NCBI GenBank assembly: GCA_910577685.1
Contig: CAJTOH010000024.1
Span: 1 to 55,686 of the forward strand
Source: an uncultured Dorea sp.
GTDB taxonomy: Bacteria; Bacillota; Clostridia; Lachnospirales; Lachnospiraceae
Length of the DNA stretch: 55,686 nt
Direction: 5' to 3'
The notes beneath the pieces were generated by a model that worked only from the letters and a program-made list of their open reading frames with translations, did no database searches and was not told the DNA's origin. Both the position numbers and the translations under genes were made by a program. Below, piece by piece: positions 17,201-24,790 of the stretch. How positions within the stretch are numbered: the first letter of the stretch is position 1; every line of letters starts with the position of its first letter.

Positions 17201-19723
17201 ATATTCATAGAAGTATACCTCTGAGACAGAGATGGTTCCATATACATATACTCTTGAAAGTGCAAATTGTATCTTCTTTGCCGTAATCGCTTCCGGGAAC
17301 CGGAGCATGTAATAAACCCGTCCCTCTGAATCTGCCTTCCTCAAGACACGTATGGAGCCTCTTGAAATATCATGGGCATTTCCTGCCTCATCCCAGTATC
17401 TCACCTGTGCATAACCATAATTCTGGCTCTGTACGGATACTTCCTGGAACGCAAGACGATCCATGGTATACGCCTGATCAAATTCGTAGATAAGGCCGCG
17501 GTTACCCATTGCGTTAAATCCGCCGCCATCCCAGGTATTCCAAGAATAATGGGACGTAGGGATATTGTCCACGGTTCCCCATGCAGTACCCGCTTCCTTA
17601 TCTAACGGGCTGTCCTGCATCTCGCCGCCTCCATATGTGGCGCTGATAATATGACCGCTGACCTCGCCTTCCCCTGCCCTGTTAATCAGTTTGTACTTCG
17701 GCATCTGCGCCGGATTCTGATCCATTGTTGACGCTGTGCTTATCTGGGACGGCTTACTCTCCCCAACTTCATTCACGCCTGTCACATACAGCTCGTAGTC
17801 CGCCTTATCCTTCAAATCGGTAATCGTATACTTACTGTCCTCGATTCCTTCGATTTTCGTATATTCCTGCGCGCCCACTTCCCTGTAATATATATTGAAG
17901 TAATCCGTATCCTTCATCTTCTTCCAAGATACGTCGATTGCCTTATATTTACCGACTGCGCTGACATAATCCGGAGCGTCCGGCACTTTATCAACCTTCG
18001 GTATCACCGTAATCGTCTCGCCGTAGCCGCTCTTCCATGCGCCGTTCACAGACTGTACGCTTACCTGATATTCCTTGTTGTTTATAAGGCTGGCTTTTCC
18101 TTCTTTCAAAGAAGATACGGTAAGGGAATTCCCTCTTACGGAAATAACCTCTTCTACCTCTTCTTCTTGTTTGTCTACTTCAACCGTTCCTTTTACCCGC
18201 ACTTCATATCCCGTGACATTTATGCATGGTTCCCAATCCAGAACGAAAGTCTTGTTTCCAGGTTCTGCCTTAAGCCCCTGCGGGATATTCATGTCAGGCT
18301 CCGGAATCCGTTTGTCCATACCGTTCACGAACTCTACCTTGGATATCTCCGCAAGATTATTGTTCTTCGTGCTTGTAATGGTAAGGATGACTCTCTTTAC
18401 AGCGATCTGGCTTCCCAGATTGATCTCTATATTACCAAAACTATCTTTTGTCACGCTTACTTTTGAGTCCTCAAATAATGCGTGGGTCCCGTCCGGTAAG
18501 ATAGATACTTTGGTCGTCTTTTCTTTGTCCGGCTCGCTCTCGTCTTCATATGCAATCTCGACGACTCCTTCCTGAACCGGATTCTCCGCATTGGAATCAA
18601 TAACGATTCCGTCCGTCCTCACATCATCAGCAAAGTTAAATTCTACTGAGACAGGATTTGTAGATGAAATCGCTCCGCTTGCCGGCCTCAAGGCCACGCT
18701 GCCTTCACCGGTCAACAGACTGCCCAAATCGCCGTCTATGCCTGTCCCGTCGCCGGCCTTCGTCATAATCGCCGACGCCGGCACATTCGTCTGTATTGTA
18801 GCGCTGGCATCCGGTACTTTTCCCTCCTGAAAATAACCTTGTACAAAAAAGTTCAGGTCTGCTATATCCACTTCCCCATCGCGGTTCAGATCCGCCGCAA
18901 TGCTTCCGTCTCTTTCTTTTTCCTGAGCTATGGCGTCAATCTCATCCACAAGAAGCTTTTTATCCGTATCGTTAATCGCTCCATCGCCGTTCACATCCCC
19001 GATCCGAAGGACACCCGGATGACAATTCAAATCTTTTGCCTGAAGTACGCCGGATGCATTTTCTTCATAATAGTAATCAAGAAATCCTGTGGTGTACATC
19101 AGCTTGTATGCTTCGCCGCTCTTCACCGTAATATCACGGTAACGCGTACGGTATCCCGGCGCTGAAATCGACAGTTTATACTTCCCGTCCTCCAAACCGC
19201 CGCCGTCTTCTCCATTAAATGTAACCTCGCCCTGCAGTTTAGCGGAGTCCGCGTCAGAAGTAAGACTGCCAAGCACGATCGACTTACTTACCGAACCGCC
19301 CTCGGGATCCGTAAGAGTAATCTTAAATTCAATATCGCTCTTAAAGTCAAGCGCCTGAACGATGCGGACGTCAATCTGACTCTTTACATCCTCACCGTTC
19401 GGTTTATCCTCCGATACCGTACTGATATCGTCCGACGGTTCCTGACCTTCCGCAGGTTCGGCTCCGTCTTCCTGCGGCTCTCCGATATCCGTGGGTTCGG
19501 TTCCGCCTTCTCCTTCCGTACCCTCGCTGCCTGTAATTCCGCCCTCCGTCGGGGCGCCTGCCGGCTCTTCGTCAGGCGTTCCGCCTTCTCTTGCAGCCGG
19601 ACTGTTCAGACCGTCGGTCTGTTCCCCTGCCGGCATTCCGGAATCAGGCTCTGTCGCAAAGCTCTGCATGCACGGTGCGAGTACCAACACCGCTGCCAGC
19701 ATTAATGAAACTATACGCTTCAT
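14264..19723 (-). CDS. M60-like (enhancin/mucinase) peptidase with dockerin, FN3 and discoidin-like domains
   Basis: A secreted 1819-residue multidomain protein. Signal peptide 1-24; acidic Gly/Glu/Pro linker to about 105; carbohydrate/Ig-like domain about 115-215; type I dockerin about 240-300 with two calcium loops (GDVNGDGAINDTD and ADLNRDGEVDIAD); beta-rich domain about 310-475; two FN3 domains about 480-675; discoidin-like domain about 690-850; M60 peptidase domain about 930-1370. Zinc site H1219-E1220-x-x-H1223 with E1234 and the typical NN after it (HEIGH, AEITNN). Another FN3 and a discoidin-like domain close the protein. M60 enzymes cleave mucin-type glycoproteins (family knowledge). 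AAAGGAG precedes the ATG. Confidence 0.88.
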   Translation of the reverse strand: MKRIVSLMLAAVLVLAPCMQSFATEPDSGMPAGEQTDGLNSPAAREGGTPDEEPAGAPTEGGITGSEGTEGEGGTEPTDIGEPQEDGAEPAEGQEPSDDISTVSEDKPNGEDVKSQIDVRIVQALDFKSDIEFKITLTDPEGGSVSKSIVLGSLTSDADSAKLQGEVTFNGEDGGGLEDGKYKLSISAPGYRTRYRDITVKSGEAYKLMYTTGFLDYYYEENASGVLQAKDLNCHPGVLRIGDVNGDGAINDTDKKLLVDEIDAIAQEKERDGSIAADLNRDGEVDIADLNFFVQGYFQEGKVPDASATIQTNVPASAIMTKAGDGTGIDGDLGSLLTGEGSVALRPASGAISSTNPVSVEFNFADDVRTDGIVIDSNAENPVQEGVVEIAYEDESEPDKEKTTKVSILPDGTHALFEDSKVSVTKDSFGNIEINLGSQIAVKRVILTITSTKNNNLAEISKVEFVNGMDKRIPEPDMNIPQGLKAEPGNKTFVLDWEPCINVTGYEVRVKGTVEVDKQEEEVEEVISVRGNSLTVSSLKEGKASLINNKEYQVSVQSVNGAWKSGYGETITVIPKVDKVPDAPDYVSAVGKYKAIDVSWKKMKDTDYFNIYYREVGAQEYTKIEGIEDSKYTITDLKDKADYELYVTGVNEVGESKPSQISTASTMDQNPAQMPKYKLINRAGEGEVSGHIISATYGGGEMQDSPLDKEAGTAWGTVDNIPTSHYSWNTWDGGGFNAMGNRGLIYEFDQAYTMDRLAFQEVSVQSQNYGYAQVRYWDEAGNAHDISRGSIRVLRKADSEGRVYYMLRFPEAITAKKIQFALSRVYVYGTISVSEVYFYEYDSIEEDIMALYTNDLHTELKPEVTMDTINELEKRINTVDPVSKEYHPDKENLERELQTAKEILQDGNLGRTVEVYNTINTKDVGRGFGGLNAWQPLGVTAAAGEEISVYVGHNTKRTGDSTNLQLVSTQYHSEAASMFRVVATLKVGKNDITIPQLWTLQKEAGGALYVQYTGNNVNDKYAVRVSGGVQVPMLDLYQKMDDASAAERQSRAETYIKELETYVAEIEKKHQEVHKNSENKLVRYDYIKENCILGASDIMLNTMMISLPAQQILAGAGTGSTQEKAKKLVTSMEAMENMMYLFYQHKGLNNNAADVKDKVPANHLNIRYQTMFAGAFMYASGNHIGIEWGSAPGMIGGVTVSHDDGKYKSGGYFGWGIAHEIGHCINQGTYAVAEITNNYFAVLAQAKDTNDSVRFQYPKVYEKVTSGTKGRATNVFTQLGMYWQLHLAYDNGFNFKTYENYDEQLANLFFARMDAYSRNPGKAPTPGDALLSLCGDKEQDLMRLACAAAEKDILEFFERWGMTPNADTISYASSFPKETRAIYYVNDDSRVKRLANTVSPFAAGNVQALSDSTTVAVDPNAANKVNLKFSLVSGVNQADILGYEIVRCITSNGDEEKEVVGFATGNEYTDTITTMNNRVVTYEVTAIDQHLNRSAVKRLAPVKISHKGNIDKTFWSVSTKDMEATSKITDGDKEEEEYVPCGPEAEAPITAAVDNKADTTYTGLAGVNAEVVMELNQTVTVSGLQYTVNSGTAIKDYSISVRNDKGEWIEAASGTFGKDNVNIVYFGVKDSSNIALYQTSAVKLSIKNQKGAEIAISELDVLGVTGDDIEFRKAEGDQTAAIGTLAEDYKYGDKAEDVIPAGSIVFTGKYKGNSAYNVVILYDQDGNIVGGADTDGQLKSSQVIFSDVSENGNIQDVYDGTWIYWINPGDKNANLKSVRAELYRVDNALTNEGQRLVSDCIPVEMPATLPNITLSGKKN

Positions 19724-20033
19724 ACTTCTCTCCTTTCCCTTACTCCCCTTATTCTCTATATTTACCGGTTCATATGAGCAGCCTCCTGCCCCACTCCCCT
19801 AGCATAAATATATCATAGATATCGTCTTGCCTTCAACAAAAATTAACGTTAAAATTTACAAATTTATGAACTTTTTGTAAATTATGGATGTCTATTGTAA
19901 AAAGCACTATATATAAATAGATATCTAAAAAGGCCGTCTCCCAAAGCTCAGCCCGAAGCCGTCCTAGACTCCCGGCAGCCGCCTTGATGATCCGGCCATG
20001 CCTCTCTTTACCTAGAAAAAATACTTCCAGAGA
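19724..20033. other. AT-rich intergenic stretch upstream of the peptidase operon
   Basis: 310 bases without a convincing gene. It must contain the peptidase promoter; a possible minus-strand pair is TTGAAG with TATATT 18 bases on, around 19807-19836, but it is not strong. A TTAACGTTAA palindrome lies near 19845. A C-rich segment at about 19930-19990 has many short stems but no clean terminator. Confidence 0.4.
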
Positions 20034-20123
20034 TTACTTGTCATCCTTTTTATTCTTAATAATCTTCATCAGCGCCCCTACAATTGCAATTCCAGCGACT
20101 ACATAAAATAAGATGTCAACCAT
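20034..20123 (-). CDS. 29-residue single-pass membrane peptide
   Basis: MVDILFYVVAGIAIVGALMK and then a lysine/aspartate tail (IIKNKKDDK). One hydrophobic helix at residues 3-21 with a positively charged end. AGGAGG lies about 9 bases before the ATG, and a good promoter (TTGCCA-17-TATACT) lies 110 bases upstream. These together argue that it is expressed. I do not recognise a named family; it could be a small membrane regulator or a type I toxin-like peptide. Confidence 0.55.
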   Translation of the reverse strand: MVDILFYVVAGIAIVGALMKIIKNKKDDK

Positions 20124-20229
20124 TCCTCTTCCTCCTACTTTTCTTATGGTATCTCCTTACGGATGCAGCTCATCCGCAAAACAATGGGGACTTCCGGACA
20201 TACCCCGAAAAAGCCTCCCCGTATATCCA

Positions 20230-20258
20230 AGTATACACCCTCTTACAGATTCTGGCAA
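20230..20258 (-). promoter_or_regulatory. Promoter of the 29-residue membrane peptide
   Basis: Minus strand TTGCCA (20253-20258), 17 bp, TATACT (20230-20235). A CGGATG/CATCCG hairpin lies in the roughly 100-base leader (about 20160-20176). Confidence 0.6.
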
Positions 20259-20334
20259 CCTGTAATTTGAACCTTTAAAAACCTTTAAAAAGGATGAAAA
20301 GGATTTAACCGTCCCAACCATAGAAAAACCGCCT

Positions 20335-21333
20335 TCATCTGTAATTATACCGCCCCGTCGATTTTTCAAGATGCTCTTTCATAGCGGCCGAAGCCCCTCT
20401 TGCATCCTTCGCCAGAATCAGCCCGTAGACCTTCTGGTGTTCCTCGTAGATATCCCTAAGCTGTCCTTCGTCCACCATGCCGCTCCCGCTGACATGGCGC
20501 ATGAGATTGCTGATAGTCTGTATCATGCTGTAGATCACAGGGTTGCCGGAGCACTCTGCAATACATATATGAAACTCTAGATCCTGATTCAGAAACTCTT
20601 TAAAATCCCTCTCTACATAAGCCTTATGGAGCCGGTGGGAGATTTCATACAGTTTCCCCCTGTTTTCCTCGTCCATGCACCCAGCCGCCAGATAAGCCGC
20701 CTTTACCTCCAGGAGATTGCGCACCTCCACGATACTGTCAATCTGGCTGCCGTTCAGGAAAAGAGACCATGACAGAGGAACGATAAAAAAACTTGCCTCA
20801 TGGTTGCTGATATAGGTCCCCTGCCCCGGGCGGATATCAATCATCCCCAGAACCTCCAGCACTTTCAGGGCTTCCCGAATAGCCGAACGCCCGACGCCAA
20901 GCTTAGATGCCAAACTTCTGTCCGACTCAATCTTGTCGCCTTTTTTCAGCCGTTTTTCAAAAATCTGCTCTGCGAAATACATAGTAAGCCGGTTCACCAG
21001 ATGGTTAATGCTTCCCTTCTTCGTATTCCCTCTGCCCGCAGGATCCGCCGCAGGATCCTCCGACAGGAGCGCCGGCAGTTTCTCGGCAAATTCTTCCGGC
21101 GGTATGGAAAACAGCATCGAATCAATGCCAAGGCTTTCCGACACAGCAAATATCACCTCGTTCATCCTTACTCCATCCTTGGACTCAAGATTCGAGTAAG
21201 TTGCGATGCTCATAGACGGCTTTTTATCCCCGGAGGAAAGAAACCGCTCAATAAACTCCTTTTGGGTGAGTCTGAGCGCATTTCTCAACAACCGAAGATT
21301 CTCCTTTTTATTTGCCGGATTTATTCCTGTCAT
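20335..21333 (-). CDS. XRE-GntR-FCD fusion regulator of the allantoin cluster
   Basis: About 332 residues with two DNA-binding parts. Residues 8-75 look like an XRE HTH (LRLLRNALRLTQKEFIERF, then SIATYSNLES and VSESLGIDS). Residues 115-180 are a FadR-type winged helix (IFEKRLKKGDKIESDRSLAS, VGRSAIREALKVLEVLG, GQGTYI). Residues 195-325 are the FCD ligand domain (VRNLLEVKAAYLAA, LEFHICIAECSGN). FCD domains bind small acids (family knowledge). The start is uncertain: ATG at 21331-21333 has GGAG 6 bases upstream, while ATG 21345 and TTG 21351 are alternatives. It is the last gene before allC, so an allantoin-pathway intermediate is a reasonable ligand (inference). Confidence 0.82.
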   Translation of the reverse strand: MTGINPANKKENLRLLRNALRLTQKEFIERFLSSGDKKPSMSIATYSNLESKDGVRMNEVIFAVSESLGIDSMLFSIPPEEFAEKLPALLSEDPAADPAGRGNTKKGSINHLVNRLTMYFAEQIFEKRLKKGDKIESDRSLASKLGVGRSAIREALKVLEVLGMIDIRPGQGTYISNHEASFFIVPLSWSLFLNGSQIDSIVEVRNLLEVKAAYLAAGCMDEENRGKLYEISHRLHKAYVERDFKEFLNQDLEFHICIAECSGNPVIYSMIQTISNLMRHVSGSGMVDEGQLRDIYEEHQKVYGLILAKDARGASAAMKEHLEKSTGRYNYR

Positions 21334-21424
21334 ATACTTCTCCATTTCCAAATATGCCGCCCTGCCATAATCAGCCTCACGGCTTTCCTTTTATGGCAAG
21401 ACAGCATATTTTCATTTCATAGAA

Positions 21425-22666
21425 CTATCTCGTAAGCAAATCTTTTGCAAGCTCCGTCATAACTACGGATGCCTTCGCAAAATCACTGTACTTCGTAAAT
21501 TCTACCGGACAGTGGCTTCTTCCTTCCTTACTTGGAACGAACAGCATCACGGTCGGGATTACCTGCCCGATTTCCAGCGCGTCATGGCCTGCGCCGCTTG
21601 GCAGCTTCTTGTAGCTGTAGCCTCTTGCCTTGCAGCTCTCCTCCATGATATTGAGCATCTCTTCTGAAAGCCATACCGGCGTAATTACCAGCTTGGTGTC
21701 AATTTCATAGCTTCCGCCCATATCCTTCACTTCCCGGTCAAGAGCAGCTCGGATTCTATTGGCTATATCGTTGATGTTGTCATTGTTCTTAGAACGAATG
21801 TCCACCGTAAATTCCACCTTCTCGGCAACAATGTTCATTCCGCCCGGCGTCGTACGAATGAAGCCTGTGGTAGCAACGGTCCCGTCAGCCTTCTCACGGG
21901 CCCAGTCCGGAATCTTAGAGATAACCTTTGTCGCGGCGTCCACTGCATCCATACGCATATCCATAGGAGTCGTCCCCGCATGGTCGGCTCTTCCGTGAAC
22001 CGTTACCATGTAACGCTGGATACCGACAATACAGTCAACCAGACCAAGTTCAACATTCTCTGCGTCAAGGACCGGTCCCTGTTCGATATGTAACTCAAGG
22101 AATCTACCAATCTTATCAACGTCCCACTTTGCATCCTCAATCTTTTCCGGATCCAGTCCGTACTCCTTCATTGCGTCGTAGATGGTAACGCCGTTGGTGT
22201 CTGCAAAATTCTTACAGTACTCCACGTCTCGGTTGCCCAGCATTGCGCCGGAACCAAAGTATCCCGTTCCAAAACGCATTCCTTCCTCATCACAGAAGCC
22301 CACTGCAACGAAATCTCTCTTCGGAGTAACTCCCTCTTCCTTCAGCTGTCTTGCGACCTCGATTGCACATACCGCTCCTGCAATACCGTCAAAGTCTCCT
22401 CCATTCACTACGGAGTCAAAATGTGAACCCATCATGACACAGGGTTCCTCCGGATTCGTCCCTTTCATGACTCCGATGACATTTCCCGCTGCGTCTTCCC
22501 TTACCTCAAGTCCGGCTTCTTCCATAATTTTCTTGAGATAATTCACAGCACCTCTTGCCTCAGGAGTAAACGGAAGCCTCGTACAGCCGTCTCCCGGTGT
22601 CGCCGTAAACTGCTTCAGACTCTCCAGATCCTTTGCTATTCTGCCTGTAATCTCTTCAATCGCCAT
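21425..22666 (-). CDS. allC: Allantoate amidohydrolase
   Basis: A 413-residue M20-family metallohydrolase that converts allantoate to ureidoglycine, CO2 and NH3. Metal ligands are visible: H82 (GSHFDS), D93 (GGDFDG), E127/E128 (CDEEG), H193 (HIEQG) and the C-terminal His in GRSHCPVEF. The dimerisation segment has HAGTTPM. Length and motifs match AllC and its N-carbamoyl-amino-acid hydrolase relatives; the surrounding allantoin genes decide the assignment. AAAGGAG lies 9 bases before the ATG. It follows the 65-residue membrane protein gene by 20 bases. Confidence 0.9.
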   Translation of the reverse strand: MAIEEITGRIAKDLESLKQFTATPGDGCTRLPFTPEARGAVNYLKKIMEEAGLEVREDAAGNVIGVMKGTNPEEPCVMMGSHFDSVVNGGDFDGIAGAVCAIEVARQLKEEGVTPKRDFVAVGFCDEEGMRFGTGYFGSGAMLGNRDVEYCKNFADTNGVTIYDAMKEYGLDPEKIEDAKWDVDKIGRFLELHIEQGPVLDAENVELGLVDCIVGIQRYMVTVHGRADHAGTTPMDMRMDAVDAATKVISKIPDWAREKADGTVATTGFIRTTPGGMNIVAEKVEFTVDIRSKNNDNINDIANRIRAALDREVKDMGGSYEIDTKLVITPVWLSEEMLNIMEESCKARGYSYKKLPSGAGHDALEIGQVIPTVMLFVPSKEGRSHCPVEFTKYSDFAKASVVMTELAKDLLTR

Positions 22667-22686
22667 AATGATATTCTCCTTTCATC

Positions 22687-22884
22687 TTATTTCTTTGGCT
22701 TTATTATAAATGTTTTTACCGGCGAATACAACATGGCAGCCACCATAATTACAAATCCCGCCAGACAAATGGTATCATTTGCACTTCCAAGACCTGCCAG
22801 TATGATAAAAAACGCTACCATAATCACGATAAAAGCGATTGTAAGCCCGCCTTCTTTCGTTTGAAAAAAACTTTTCTTCTCCAT
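22687..22884 (-). CDS. Small two-helix membrane protein
   Basis: 65 residues: a charged start (MEKKSFFQTKEGG), hydrophobic helices at about 14-32 and 37-53, and a basic end (FIIKPKK). GGAAGGAG is about 13 bases upstream of the ATG. It sits between the LctP permease and allC on the same strand. No family recognised; an accessory subunit of the adjacent permease is possible but unproven. Confidence 0.6.
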   Translation of the reverse strand: MEKKSFFQTKEGGLTIAFIVIMVAFFIILAGLGSANDTICLAGFVIMVAAMLYSPVKTFIIKPKK

Positions 22885-23005
22885 TATCTCTCAGACTCTC
22901 CTTCCTGCAAGCCCCATATACTCCCTCTTCCCTGAAAGGCATCTGTGCTTGTTCACACGCCACTATTCCGCGAGGTGCGCGGCCCGCAAAGTACCTTACC
23001 GCATA

Positions 23006-24619
23006 CTAAATTGCCACCAGCACAAACAAGATTGCACCGATGACGATCGTTGTGGGCACCGTCAGAGCAATAATCTTTTTGAGGACTTCTCCCTCTCTTC
23101 CAAGAATACTTGCCGTGGTCGTTCCAAGGATGATCTTACTTGGACTGACCGCGCTTCCGATTGCCCCGCCTGCCGACTGCGCGCCTAAGATTGCCGACGG
23201 GTCTACGCCAAGCAGGTTCGCCGTGGTCATCTGGAAGCCGCCGAACAGGATGTTCGAGCTCATATTGCTTCCCGTCATAAAGGTTCCAAGAAGCCCTACG
23301 AAGGGCGCCAGGATCACATACACCTTACCCATGACCCTTGCGATTCCATTTGCAAGTACCACCGTCTGTCCGGTCCCGTCCATAATCTTTGACATGATGA
23401 CCAGACCAATGACCGCAATACCTGACGGCATGGTCATGGAAATAGATTTCACGAAGATTCTCTTCACTCCGCCTTCACCGATCCAGCCATGACGCTTGTA
23501 ATAAAGGAGTCCGATGATCGCTGATATAAACAGAAACATACTGGCATGGGTGAACGGCGTAAACGCTGAGAAGCTCTCCACCGCCGCGTTCACATGCCCA
23601 TATCCCGTTGAAGTCTCCGGGAACGATAAACCAAATGATATCTGTCCCAAAAATTCATTGACCGGTTTTACCAGAAGCACAATCAACGTAAGGGCTGAAA
23701 GCAGGAAATATGGCACGAAAGCCTGAACAAGGCTCATATCGGACGCCGCTTCGCCGCTCTGCGCCTGCTCCTCGAACTCACGGTTCATGATCGGACTGTC
23801 GGCGATACTCCACTCTTCATTGTACATTTTGATCCTTCCAAGCAGCAGAATCACGATCAGCGAGACGCATGCTGGAACGAAACAGCAGATGGTCGTGTTG
23901 ACCTGACTTAACAGAAGCTCTCCGCCGCCCTGAATGACAGCCAAAAGCGCGACCGCCGGAAAACCTTTCTTAAGCGCCTTGCCTTTGCCGTAGAACCAGC
24001 AGGTGGCAAACCCGCCGATGGCGTTCCAGAACCAGATAAACGCTGCCGTCCACATTGCCGTCACCAGATACTCCTTGCTGCCCGCCGTAAGCCCTGCCGA
24101 CATTGCAAGAGAATCCCACGCCGCTCCAAGGGTACCGAAGGTATTGCCCCACGCCTGACCCAAAAGCGGAATGATAACCGCCCAAAGCGGCTTTACGCCG
24201 ATACCGATAAGAAGCGGCGCGCCCACGGCAACCGGAACTCCAAAGCCTGTAATTCCCTGAAGAAAGCTCTCAAAAATCCACCCCATCGCAAGCACCAGAA
24301 GCAGCTCGTTGGGCAATAGCTTCCTCATACCGTTACGAATTACAAGGAACGCCTTCGCCTCGTCGCCCACCTGATACATCAGGATGGCCGTCCAGACTAT
24401 GATAAGAATAATCAGAGCATTCCAGACTCCTTTTGCGCTCTCCGCCGCAAGAAGCCGGATATTCGCCTTAAAGAATACCAGGCCTGTAAAAATCGTAATC
24501 ATAAGTCCCACCGGTGCAGCCTCCGTTGCACCCCAGTTAAATTTTATCATTAAAATCAACAGTACGATAATGGGCAGAAACGCCATTATCCACATAAACA
24601 GATTAATTGGTATATTCAT
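23006..24619 (-). CDS. LctP-family (L-lactate permease type) transporter
   Basis: A 537-residue polytopic membrane protein with about 13 hydrophobic segments. The LctP signature region is clear: FLQGITGFGVPVAVGAPLLI and GQAWGNTFGTLGAAWDSL, plus FMTGSNMSSNILFG near the C-terminus. The family moves lactate, glycolate and similar 2-hydroxy or 2-keto monocarboxylates. Start at ATG 24617-24619 with GAGGAGAGGG upstream; an upstream in-frame TTG is less likely. Its place between carbamate kinase and allC suggests a substrate from allantoin breakdown; oxamate, the expected end product, resembles pyruvate/lactate (inference). Confidence 0.88.
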   Translation of the reverse strand: MNIPINLFMWIMAFLPIIVLLILMIKFNWGATEAAPVGLMITIFTGLVFFKANIRLLAAESAKGVWNALIILIIVWTAILMYQVGDEAKAFLVIRNGMRKLLPNELLLVLAMGWIFESFLQGITGFGVPVAVGAPLLIGIGVKPLWAVIIPLLGQAWGNTFGTLGAAWDSLAMSAGLTAGSKEYLVTAMWTAAFIWFWNAIGGFATCWFYGKGKALKKGFPAVALLAVIQGGGELLLSQVNTTICCFVPACVSLIVILLLGRIKMYNEEWSIADSPIMNREFEEQAQSGEAASDMSLVQAFVPYFLLSALTLIVLLVKPVNEFLGQISFGLSFPETSTGYGHVNAAVESFSAFTPFTHASMFLFISAIIGLLYYKRHGWIGEGGVKRIFVKSISMTMPSGIAVIGLVIMSKIMDGTGQTVVLANGIARVMGKVYVILAPFVGLLGTFMTGSNMSSNILFGGFQMTTANLLGVDPSAILGAQSAGGAIGSAVSPSKIILGTTTASILGREGEVLKKIIALTVPTTIVIGAILFVLVAI

Positions 24620-24677
24620 GTTCCCTCTCCTCAACTACTCATATATTCTGTAATCAATTATTATTGCAAAAGGGGGC

Positions 24678-24730
24678 GGCGGGACGGGGCTGGCCTTTCC
24701 TTATCAAGACCTGTCTCTCCCCGCCCCGCC
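24678..24730 (-). terminator. GC-rich hairpin after carbamate kinase
   Basis: GGCGGGACGGGG (24678-24689) pairs with CCCCGCCCCGCC (24719-24730) with one mismatch across a 29-base loop; CCCCCTTTT follows on the minus strand. It may terminate or attenuate between allK and the LctP gene. Confidence 0.5.
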
Positions 24731-24790
24731 TGTGTTCTAAAATAATTTAATTACATGAATGGTAAACTGTTACCAACTATAACCGCCTGA

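Noticed and set aside
20157..20369. 70-codon minus-strand ORF between the regulator and the membrane peptide
   Set aside because: It overlaps the end of the XRE-GntR gene, runs through the promoter at 20230-20258 and has no family resemblance.
24620..24790. Riboswitch between allK and the LctP gene
   Set aside because: Only a single GC-rich hairpin is visible, with no recognisable aptamer core.
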